64,000 bases of DNA from Polydactylus sextarius (Eukaryota > Chordata > Actinopteri > Polynemidae). The notes under the pieces were generated by a model that searched no databases, was not told where the DNA came from, and saw only the letters and a program-made list of their open reading frames with translations. The position numbers were made by a program, and so were the translations under genes. Of the stretch, positions 23,318-34,800 are shown one piece after another (position 1 is the stretch's first letter; each line of letters starts with the position of its first letter). The stretch spans positions 11,259,501 through 11,323,500 of the forward strand of contig CM028926.1 of the NCBI GenBank assembly GCA_016801845.1, read 5' to 3'.

Positions 23318-26300
23318 ATGGCTACTGCGGCGAGCCGTTACTACAGCGAGGACGGCAGGGCGACGAAACGGCAGAAAACCGACGGAATGGCCTCGGTGAG
23401 TCGGTGGTGGTGTGAGCCACACCGGGTGTTAATCTAACCGACGTTACAAGCTAACCCAGGCCCGCTCCAGAGGCTTCGAGCTGCGGCTAATTCAATTCAT
23501 TCAGCTCCGCGCCGGTAGAGAAAAAACAGAGTCACGTCGCTCCTCCGGCCGTTAAATCCGAGTTTCAGTGATCGGTTCCCGCTTCTTTTAAGACTATTTT
23601 ACGGTCTTCGCCGTCATGGCGTCGTGCTGCAACCGAGCGGGGTTAATTAGGACACACCAGGGCAGGGCGAGGGCGAGGGCGGTAGCCGCTGCCGGGCCTC
23701 GGCTTTGTTCTAGCACCGGTGTCGTTAGCATCGGTTAGCCGCTAGCCGCTCACCGTGACCCGGGGGTCGAACATCAAAGCTGCCGCTGCCGCCTCGTGAG
23801 CGAATGTGTGCGCGTGGAGAGTAACGGCTCGAACACGCGCGTTTAATTTGAAACAATAAATGTTAATTAATTAAATGAAGTTAGAAGGAACGAACCGTTT
23901 AACAAGTCACCGCTGGGATTAACCGGCCCTTCCCCCAGCTGCACCGACCAACAGCGGCTTAATTACCGTGTGTTTACCGGCGCGTTTACCTTAAATAAAC
24001 AACAATTATTATCATATCACATTAGGTTCACTCTTTTCCTCCTAAACTCACAATATAACCACAAACAACCACAGTGTTACCTGTTTATCTTTTTATCTTT
24101 TATCTTTTAAACATTAGGATAAAATATTTAGGTTTAAATATTAAGTCAAGTATAAATGTTTTATTGTTTCAGTGGTTATAATATACATTTAATTTGATTC
24201 CAACGAGTGAGTTTTTTAATTGCATTTGACATAAAATAGACTGAAACCAAACAAGAAAAACATGTAATAATGTTATAAAAGTCTCAATATTTGAGTTTAG
24301 TTAAAATATAAGTAAAGTTATTGATTATGTGACGTCCAGATCAAAGTATTGACTGGTCACATGTTGTGTTTTATTTTATTTGATGTTAACTGACATTTTT
24401 GATGTTTTCTGAGCGTTTATTAGATCAAATCATTAAATTAAATCGACGATGTTGTGATATTTTTAATTATATATATTTACACACCGACTTCACCTCTGAG
24501 ACCAGGACGTTTTATTAGCGACAACTTAACAGTTTAATGTTAAAACAACCGTTTTGTTTTTGTTCTCAGGATCCTTTTAGTGCGTTTAACTTCAAACTTT
24601 AAAGGTTATTTAGCTCGAACAGTTACTTTCTTTCACGAAAACAAAAGTTATATTAATGATTTTGTTTGTGTTTGTTCCTCAGGGATATGAAGATCCTCAT
24701 AAGACTCTTCCGTCCGTGGTCGTTCACGTCCGTGGGCTGGTCGACGGCGTCACCGAGGCCGACCTGGTCGAAGCTTTGCAGGAGTTTGGAGCGATCAGGT
24801 AAGAAACTAGAAATACCGCCATGACCCGAAGATCAGACGGTGTTTTGTGTCTGGAAGGAGACGCTGTGGTCGTCTCATACTCGGGTCCAGAGACCCGGGG
24901 TCAGGTGGCGTCAGACCAGTCAGAGCTTCTTCTCTCACACCAGAGACCGGGACAGATACGACCGCGAACAAACGTCAGAGGAGACGGTGTTTCTAGACGT
25001 TGACCAGACTGTTGGCACATTACAGCACATTACAGCCGCCTAACAGCTGGTAGCCGTGATGCTAACGCTAACGCTCACATGTATGTTAAATGCTGCTGCC
25101 AGGAGCCGCCTGGATGACTCAGACAAACTTTCCTGTCTCTCTACACTGTCTCATTAAAGACAAAATCTCCAACAAATAATGATTATAAAAACACTCTTCG
25201 ATTCAGGTCAATACAGTAAACGATTTAACGTCCCAGGAGTGTGTTGAACCGTGTGTTGACTGTCTGGTCGTCGTTCTCCAGCTACGTGGTGGTGATGCCC
25301 AAGAAGCGTCAGGCTCTGGTGGAGTACGAGGACATGAATGGGTCGTCGACGGCCGTCACCTACGCCGCAGACAACCAGGTCTACATCGCCGGACACCCCG
25401 CCTTCATCAACTACTCCACCAGTCAGAAGATCTCCAGGCCCAGTGACTCGGACGACTCCAGGAGCGTCAACAACGTGCTGCTGCTCACCATCATGAACCC
25501 CATCTACCCCATCACCACGGTAAACGCACACACCGCACAGCTGCATCTTTGTGTTGTTGGTTTAACTGTTAGTTGTTGAAACATGAGAACGGTCGATGAC
25601 AAACAGGAGGATGATGTAATGAAATCTGCTCCAGGCAAAATAATCCGGTTCTTTTAATTCTTCCTGCTTTGTTCACTGGTTGTGTCATGTTGGCACGTGG
25701 TGTTTTTATACTGTTACAACAATGACGGTATCAGGCTGCACCGAAGGAAACGAGCGGGTTCATTTATGTTGCCTCTGATGAGGAAATGAAATGAGATTTT
25801 TGTAAAATGATCTGATTTCTGTTTAAAAACTCAAACATGTTTGTATCGTGTCAGTTTTCTGAGCTTCAGTTATGTTATTGATCATGAGGATCAAACAGTT
25901 CTTTGTATCAGACGCAGGTGAAAACGTCCACATGCTTTTATCTGGACGTTAGTGGCTGATGCATCAAGGTTAAATGAGTAGAGCTGCTCTCAAACAAACA
26001 CAAACATTTCCTGTCATTTCAAACCAGAGCCGATAAAGAACCGGTCACAGTTTAACATAATGAAACAACAAATTTACTTTGTTTCTTTCCTGGTTTAAGT
26101 TTCAACGAAACATCTGATCTAACGACAGAGGAATGATCGACTCGACAGACCAATTATTTAAACGGCTTCCTCATCACATTTTTCCTGTGTTGCTCTGACA
26201 CGTTTACATCTTAACTTCATTCAGACATGTCTTGTTTCCAACAGGACGTCCTCTACACCATCTGTAACAACTGTGGTCCGGTCCAGAGAATCGTCATCTT

Positions 26301-29300
26301 CAGGAAGAACGGCGTCCAGGCCATGGTTGAATATCCTTAAACGACCGACCTGTAGTTTACAGACGCACCACAACCTGCGCGTTGTTGCATTTAAATATTT
26401 GAAGTATGAAAAAACGACTTGTTAAGATGAGCCGGTGCTTCTTGTTTTTAACCTTGACCCCGTCGTCACGTTTGACTCGGTGCAGAGCGCCCAGCGAGCC
26501 AAGGCGTCGCTCAACGGAGCCGACATCTACTCGGGCTGCTGCACGCTCAAGATCGAGTACGCTAAGGTACGACTGGAGAGTCTGACCGCTGAGGGTTGGA
26601 GCCACGCTGGGGAAAGAAGCAGATCTGAAGTTTCTAGAACAAAACTCGTAGTTTTACGAGAATAAAAGCTGAAGACGTAAATATAACGGAAGTTGTAGTT
26701 TTATGAGAACAAAGTGGTAATTTCATCCGTTTTTATTGTAACAATATTTAAGAGTAATTTTGATTTTTCCATCGTGGCTCCGATTCTCCGTCGTAGTTTA
26801 AAATCCTGACGTGATTAAAAACAAACACCTACATAATAATAATAATAATTAATGATAGTTAATGAAACGTTTCTCTTCAGCCGACTCGTCTGAACGTGTT
26901 CAAGAACGACCAGGACACCTGGGACTACACGAACCCCAACCTGGGAGGTCCAGGTAAAACCTACACACTCGCACACACACACACTCTGAGACATTGTTCA
27001 ATGAGCGTCACTCTAGCGGTTAACACCCTTCCTGCCACTGTGGGGGTAACTGAGGCGGCAGCTTTCACTGGCGACGCTGCAGGAGCTGATCAGGTTTTAG
27101 TTCAATGATCAGCAGCAGCGTCGTGACTGAAACGCTGCTTCAGGTTTTCACTATCACTTGTCAACACACGTCACAGTCACACTCAGGTAAGAAAACACAC
27201 TTCAGGTTGAATCTGGGTGAACGTCGCGGTGGTGGAACAGCAGGAACTCAAACGCCGGCAGTCGTTTCCTTGTGGCATCTGGTTTTACTGGTTTACACCA
27301 GTTTTTTAATGTTCACTGTCAGACCGTCGTGTGTTCACCGGGTCATTAACGTCTGAAGTTTATATAACAAACACCAGACCATGTAATTAGTCCTGGTCAT
27401 GAAACACAACAGACTGACACACACAGACTCTACGTTAATCTGAGTATCGGACGTTTCCTTTATCTCAGGTCAGATCAGGTTGAGTTGACATGTTCATCTA
27501 CTCAGGTTTTATCTCCTGAAGTACGAGACCTTTATCTCTAAATGTCGCTTTTGGCGTCTTCTCACAGGAAAAACAACTTTACTGTTTAAAGTTTGAGTTT
27601 GAAGAGAAACGTTCCAGTTTTAAAAACTAATTTAGACATTTTTACTCACTGACTCATTCCTGGTGAGTTAAATGTTTGAGACTTTAATTATTAGATTAAA
27701 ACTTCAGTTTGAAATGTAAAAGTTTGGGATTTTACACGTTTGAGTCAGAGGAAACATTTTCTACTGCAGGAAAAAGTCAAAATGACTCATTTGTCAGTTT
27801 TAGTAGAAATAATGAAAAGTTGTTTTAGTCGCTGACTAATTCCTGGTCAGTTAAATCACGGAGACTAGATCAGTTTGGTTCAGTGTTCGTGCTCATGGAC
27901 AGAGGGTTTATTGTCTGGCGTTGGGTGGTGCCTCCTCCTCCGTCTCACCACCGTCTCAGACGCAGACGAGTTGTGAGTTTGTGTTTTTGCAGCGTTTGCG
28001 TTTCCTGCCTTCCTCCACGGCGCCCGGCGACCTGCAGACGATAAAATAAATAAAAACCGGCAGCGACAGAGACGACGTTTGAGTCTCGAGGCAGAAAAAA
28101 GAAAAACACGCTGACAACATCTTCACTGAGCGGCCGCCGCCTCCTCCTCCTCCAGGTGGAGGTGGAAGAGGGGGAGGGGCTTAACGTAACGCAGCGAAGC
28201 CCCGCCCACCGGCACGACGACACCAAGACGAGTCAGAGGGTGGAGAGGTTCGGGGCGCTGAGCTACACTCAAGCCCCTCCCACCTTCACCCTGAGACACA
28301 AGCCAATGAAATGACACATTGAAGCACTGACCCCGCCCCCTCCCACCACCACCTTCATCATCATCATCACCACCAACAAAATGGAGACTGACACCAGCGA
28401 AGACACAAACTCACACTGATTCAAACCTCCGCCGCTCGTCAGTCACACATTTGACGAAAAAACATTGATCGACACAGCGACTGATCACACCTCCACCTCC
28501 TCCACCCTCAGCTGGAGGAGCGACACCAGCTACTGATGAAGACGAGACACTGCTGACAACACCATCAACACTCAGGCCCATGACTTTCAGCCTCTCTCTT
28601 CCTCTCTCTCTCTCCTCCTTTTTCCTCTGATTGCATCCTTGTGTAGCTGAGATGTGATTGAGTCGACCTGTGTAACACCTTCCATGTGATGCAGGTCTGG
28701 CTCTTTGCGGCTAAAGAGGAGTCGAGTCGAGCTTCATCTGAAATGTGTCAGTGGCCGACTAATCCAAACAGGAACAAACACGGAAACCGCAGCTACGTCA
28801 CGTCACCACCTCTGGGCGTTTCAGCTTCAGCTTGATTAAACCAGGAAGGAGTTTGGAGAGTTGCCCCCCCCTCCCTCCTCCTCTGCTCCTTCAACACTAA
28901 AGAGGAAATGGATCAAAAGAGTTTGGATGAAATGAAATGAGTGGAGAGTGTTGGAACGTCACTGTTTGTAATGATGCAGTAAGTAAATCGAGACGCTCCT
29001 GGAAACACAACGCACAGCACCACATGCCCCCCCACCCCAACACCACCACCACCTCCTCCTCAACGCCACACCAGACAGACTGACATGACTCCTCCTCCTC
29101 CTCATACAGGTGTAACATCTGGATCAGGTGGTGGTTGTGCTTCTGTCGCTTCCTCTAAAAACCGAGTCGCTGCCTTTTAACGTCTTATTCTGTTTTATTA
29201 AAAACCATCAAGATGTGGTAGTTTGTCGAGGGACGTTTCACTGCTGCTCTGCTCACATTAACCTGATTATTATTCACATTTAATTTAAGAAACAAAGTAA

Positions 29301-31225
29301 CTTGGTGTTTGACGTCGGCTTCGTTCTCATTGTGTTTGGTTGTCGTACCTGTACAGATGGAGATGCAGATGGAAATGGGAGCAACGCAGGTGAGTGAGCG
29401 TCCGAACGTCGTTGTTTTGTGATGATTTCATTTATCAGATTGTTTTTATATCAACTTGTGTTTCGTTTGTTTTATCTTTTTATTTGTGTTTTCATCCTTT
29501 TCTCTTCCTGCTCTTTATAGACGATGTTAATGCCAACCCCAACAAGCGGCAGAGACAGCCGGCTCTGCTGGGCGACCACCCTCCAGAGTACGGTAAGCCC
29601 CCCCCCCCGACCCTCCCCCACCCCCCGAGGAACAAACAAACAAACGCTGAGACTCAGACCACGTTTTAACCTTTAACTACTCAGACATGTTGGTTTTAGA
29701 CGATGAAATATGATTTTAAAAACACTCGAAATGTTTCAGTTAAAACGTTAGAAAATCCCTTCACACGTCGGCGCCGCTGTTGTTTAAAAAGAAAAGAGCT
29801 TTAATTGGTTCAGACCAGCGGTCGCCTCGCGTGTTGAACTGACGATTTTCAAACTCATGAAAACAAACTCATCTGTCGCCGGCCGTGTCCTCCACAGTGG
29901 CAGCGAAGCGGTGCCGTGTTTCTATTGTTGAGCCGATGTTTTTAAATTAAAGTCAAACGTTTCACCGCCGTCCTCGTCCTCCAGGTGGCGGTTACCATGG
30001 CTACGACGAGAGCTACGGGTCGCCGCCCTACGAGGGTCGGCGTATGGGTCCGCCAATGAGAGGCCGCGGGGGGAGGAGCTACGGGCCGGGGTACGGACCG
30101 CCGCCGCCTCCGCCCGGAGAATACGGCGCCCACGCCGACTCGCCGGTCGTCATGGTTTACGGACTGGACCCGGTCAAGATGAACGCAGACCGCGTCTTCA
30201 ACATCTTCTGTCTCTATGGAAACGTGGAGCGGGTTAGTGGTGTCGAGTCCGTCGTCATCATCGATGTGAGAACGACAAAAGCTTCATTCTCTCGTGTTTC
30301 GTTTCACAGGTGAAGTTCATGAAGAGTAAACCCGGCGCCGCCATGGTGGAGATGGGAGACTGTTACGCTGTCGACCGCGCCATCACTCACCTCAACAACA
30401 ACTTCCTGTTTGGACAGAAGCTCAACGTGTGGTGAGTTCACTTCCTGGAGGCGTCGGAGACGAACTCATCGTGACGGATCGGGGATTAGAACCGTTGGTT
30501 TGATCAGGTTGTGATGTTGTGAATCGTGTCTGCAGCGTGTCCAAGCAGCAGGCCATCGTACCCGGTCAGTGCTACGAACTCGACGACGGCACCAGCAGCT
30601 TCAAGGATTTCCACGGCTCCAGGAACAACAGGTTCACGTCACCGGAGCAGGCGGCCAAGAACCGAATCCAACACCCGAGTAATGTGTTGCACTTCTTCAA
30701 CGCTCAGCCCGACGTCACGCCGGAGGTTTTCTCTCAGGTCTGACGAGACGAGACGTCTTAAAGTTTCGCTGAACGTTAAAGTTCAGTTTGCTGACGTTAA
30801 CGTTTGGTTCTTTTCTTTTCAGATCTGTGACGAGATCGGTGTCAAATGTCCCGTCAATGTCAAAATGTTCACAGGAAAAAGTTTGTGACTTTGATTCTTC
30901 TTCTTGTTAAACATTTAAACTTCCTCCAGCGTCATCACAGTAACAATGTGACGTTGTGTCCACCAGGTGGCGCCGCCCCCAGCGACCGCAGCGCCTCCGG
31001 TCTGTTGGAGTGGGAGTCCATCAACGACGCCATGGAGGCTCTGGCCATAATGAACCACTACCAGATGAAGAACGCAGGTTTGTGTTGGTCGTTGGAAAAT
31101 AAACTCTGACTCATAATGTTTGTTTGTTTGTTGTTGTGACTGACTGGTGCTTGTTTGTGTCTTCAGCCGGTCCGTATCCCTACACCCTCAAACTGTGTTT
31201 CTCCACCGTTCAACACGCCAACTGA
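23318..31225 (+). CDS. hnrnpl: heterogeneous nuclear ribonucleoprotein L
   Basis: Nuclear RNA-binding protein of the hnRNP L/PTB family; known members bind CA-rich RNA and regulate splicing. Coding exons: 23318-23395, 24683-24798, 25282-25519, 26245-26330, 26470-26566, 26881-26953, 29357-29389, 29521-29592, 29985-30232, 30310-30431, 30536-30737, 30823-30880, 30967-31077 and 31167-31225. They total 1593 bases, 530 residues. The N-terminus is short with a basic KRQK stretch. The four RRM regions open near VVVHVRGLVDGV, NVLLLTIMNPIYPITT, VVMVYGLDPVKMNADRVF and NVLHFFNAQPDV. A Gly/Tyr/Pro-rich linker lies between RRM2 and RRM3, and the end is PYTLKLCFSTVQHAN. Features such as PNKRQRQ, DSVQSAQRAKASLNGADIY and FNAQ favour HNRNPL over HNRNPLL. 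The exon 4/5 junction only closes through an AT-AC intron. Confidence 0.95.
26331..26469 (+). other. hnrnpl: AT-AC (U12-type) minor-spliceosome intron of hnrnpl
   Basis: 139 bases. The upstream exon ends ATGGTTGA and the intron opens ATATCCTTAA, a match to the U12 AT-AC donor. It closes in CAC before GTTTGACTCG. The branch-site core CCTTGAC at 26452-26458 puts its adenosine about 12 bases from the 3' end, the usual U12 spacing. Joining gives the conserved MVEFDSVQSAQ. No GT-AG pair gives that join, because no AG precedes TTTGACTCG closely. Confidence 0.88.
26954..29356 (+). other. hnrnpl: long intron 6 of hnrnpl with CA-rich region and candidate poison exon
   Basis: 2.4 kb, the longest intron of the gene. 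About 28310-28590 is rich in CACA, ACACC and CACCACC words on the sense strand. A long pyrimidine tract follows at 28591-28625. A possible exon at 28647-28694 has a TAG acceptor and a CAG/GTCTGG donor, and would bring in a TGA three codons downstream. Known hnRNP L genes regulate themselves through a poison exon in intron 6; equivalence here is inference. Confidence 0.55.
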
Positions 31226-31805
31226 ACTCAACGTTTCTTATCCAGAGAAGAAGACTGGTCCGCCATTCCCATGTTCACGTGTACTTAGCTCATGATAACT
31301 TGTAAAAACACCTGGGGAGATATTTTTCAAAAATACTCAAACGATGTGTGAAGATGTGACCGCTCACGTTGACGTTGACCCTGAAGAGTAAACTCCTTAT
31401 ATTTGGTATTAAACAGACTTAACAAATGCTAACAGGCATTTCCAGTTTTTGATATTTATGCCCCACATGTGGTTTCTAGAGTGTCAGTATCGGTGTGTCC
31501 TCGATTCTTAAGTTGTCCTTTTTACTTTTTGTATTCTGCTTCGACGGAAACCTGACGTGACGAGAGCATCAGTGACAGACGTGGTTTTAAGCTCAGGTGG
31601 TGCAGTGGACAACATGGTTTTTTTGTAAAAGAGTTGTTGTCTTTTTGAAACTTTTATTATGACTGTTTTTTTTTTTTTTTTTCGTTTTTGTTTTGTTTTT
31701 TGTTATTTTAATTGCTGCCGATCAGTTTCTTCGTCTCCATGTCTGATGTACAGCTGGAGAAATGTTTTGTTGTAAGAAAATTAAAAAAAATCAATTTGAA
31801 GTTTT
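31226..31805 (+). other. hnrnpl: hnrnpl 3' UTR and poly(A) signal
   Basis: Includes a run of T residues near 31664-31682 and an ATTAAA signal at 31780-31785. The satellite begins about 40 bases after this signal, so transcription must terminate at or inside the array. Confidence 0.65.
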
Positions 31806-31823
31806 GGCATCAGTCTTTATTTG

Positions 31824-34800
31824 TAACGTCATAGTATAGTATGTCGTCAAAAAACTGTAAAAAACGTCATAGTATAGTATGTCGCCAAAAACTAAAAAAA
31901 CGTCATAGTATAGTATGTCGTCAAAAAATCTAGAAAAAACGTCATAGTATAGTATGTCGTCAAAAAACTGTAAAAAACGTCATAGTATAGTATGTCGTCA
32001 AAAAACTGTAAAAAACGTCATAGTATAGTATGTCGTCAAAAAACTGTAAAAAACGTCGTAGTATAGTATGTCGTCAAAAAACTGTAAAAAACGTCATAGT
32101 ATAGTATGTCGTCAAAAAATCATAAAAAACGTCAGTAAAGTATGTCATCAAAATTTTGAAAAAAACGTCATAGTATAGTATGTCGTCAAAAAATCGTAAA
32201 AAATGTCATAGTATAGTATGTCGTCAAAAAAACGTCATAGTATAGTATGTCGTCAAAAAATCGAAAAAAACCTCATAGTATAGTATGTCGTCAAAAACGT
32301 CATAGTATAGTATGTCGTCAAAAAATCGTCAAAAACGTCATAGTATATTATGTCGTCAAAAAATCGAAAAAAACGTCATAGTATAGTATGTCGTCAAAAA
32401 ATCGTAAAAAACGTCATAGTATGTCATCAAAATTTAAAAAAAAATGTCATAGTATGTCGTCAAAAAATCGTAAAAAACGTCATAGTATATTATGTCGTCA
32501 AAAAATCGAAAAAAACGTCATAGTATAGTATGTCGTCAAAAACGTCAAAAAAACGTCATAGTATAGTATGTCGTCAAAAAACTGTAAAAAACGTCATAGT
32601 ATAGTATGTCGTCAAAATTTTGAAAAAAACGTCATAGTATAGTATGTCGTCAAAATCGTAAAAAACGTCATAGTATAGTATGTATGTAGATCAAAAATCG
32701 TAAAAAGCGTCATAGTATAGTATGTCGTCAAAAACATGAAAAAAACGTCATAGTATAGTATGTCGTCAAAAATTGTAAAAAACGTCATAGTATAGTATGT
32801 CGTCAAAAATTGTAAAAAACGTCATAGTATAGTATGTCGTCAAAACTGTAAAAACGCGTCATAGTATAGTATGTCGTCAAAAACTGTAAAAAACGTCATA
32901 GTATAGTATGTCGTCAAAAACTGTAAAAAACGTCATAGTATAGTATGTCGTCAAAAAAACTGTAAAAACGTCATAGTATAGTATGTCGTCAAAAAACTAA
33001 AAAAAGCGTATGTCATAGTATAGTATGTATGTCGTCAAAATCGTAAAAAAACGTCATAGTATAGTATGTAGATCAAAATTTTAAAAAACGTCATAGTATA
33101 GTATGTCGTCAAAAAAAAATCGTAAAAAAACGTCATAGTATAGTCGTCATGTCGTCAAAAAATCATAGTATGTAAAAAAACGTCATAGTATAGTATGTCG
33201 TCAAAAAAACGTCATAGTAAAATGCGTCAAAATTTTGAAAAAATGTATAGTATGTCGTCAAAAACGTCATATAGTATAGTATGTCAAAAAAAATCAAAAA
33301 AACGTCATAGTATAGTATAGTATGTCGTCAAAAATCGTAAAAAACGTCATAGTATAGTATGTCGTCAAAAACGTCATAGTATAGTATGTTGTCAAAATTT
33401 TGAAAAAAACGTCATAGTATAGTATGTCGTCAAAAAATCGTAAAAAACGTCATAGTATAGTATGTTGTCAAAAAATCGTAAAAAACGTCATAGTATAGTA
33501 TGTCGTCAAAATTTTGTAAAAAACGTCATAGTATGTCATCAAAATTTAAAAAAAAATGTCATAGTATAGTATGTCGTCAAAAATCGTAAAAAACGTCATA
33601 GTATAGTATGTCGTCAAAAAATCGAAAAAAACGTCATAGTATAGTATGTCGTCAAAAACGCCAAAAAAACGTCATAGTATAGTATGTCGTCAAAAACTGT
33701 AAAAAACGTCATAGTATAGTATGTCGTCAAAATTTTGAAAAAAACGTCATAGTATAGTATGTCGTCAAAAATCGTAAAAAACGTCATAGTATAGTATGTC
33801 GTCAAAAAATCGAAAAAAACGTCATAGTATAGTATGTCGTCAAAAAACGTGAAAAAACGTCATAGTATAGTATGTCGTCAAAAAATCATAGTATAGTAAA
33901 AATTTTGAAAAACGTCATAGTATAGTATGTCGTCAAAATTTGAAAAAAAACGTCATAGTATAGTATGTCGTCAAAATTTTGAAAAAAAACGTCATAGTAT
34001 AGTATGTCGTCAAAAACTGTAAAAAAACGTCATAGTATAGTATGTCGTCAAAAATTTGAAAAAAACGTCATAGTATAGTATGTCGTCAAAAATCGTAAAA
34101 AACGTCATAGTATAGTATGTCGTCAAAAACGTGAAAAAAACGTCATAGTATAGTATGTCGTCAAAAATCGAAAAAACGTCATAGTATAGTATGTCGTCAA
34201 AAATCGTAAAAAAACATAGTATAGTATAGTATGTCGTCAAAAAACGTAAAAAAACGTCATAGTATAGTATGTCGTCAAAATTTTGTAAAAACGCGTCATA
34301 GTATAGTATGTCGTCAAAAAAAAATAAAAAACGTCATAGTATAGTATGTCGTCAAAAAATCGTAAAAAAAACGTCATAGTATAGTATGTCGTCAAAAATT
34401 GAAAAAAACGCCATAGTATAGTATGTCGTCAAAAATCTGTAAAAAACGTCATAGTATAGTATGTCGTCAAAATTTTGAAAAAAAACGTCATAGTATAGTA
34501 TGTCGTCAAAAACTGGAAAAAAACGTCATAGTATAGTATGTCGTCAAAAATCGTAAAAAACGTCATAGTATAGTATGTCGTCAAAAATCGTGAAAAAAAC
34601 GTCATAGTATAGTATGTCGTCAAAAATTGTAAAAAACGTCATAGTATAGTATGTCGTCAAAAAATTTGTAAAAAACGTCATAGTATAGTATGTCGTCAAA
34701 AAATCGTAAAAAACGTCATAGTATAGTATGTCGTCAAAATTTTGTAAAAAACGTCATAGTATAGTATGTCGTCAAAAAATCGTAAAAAAACGTCATAGTA

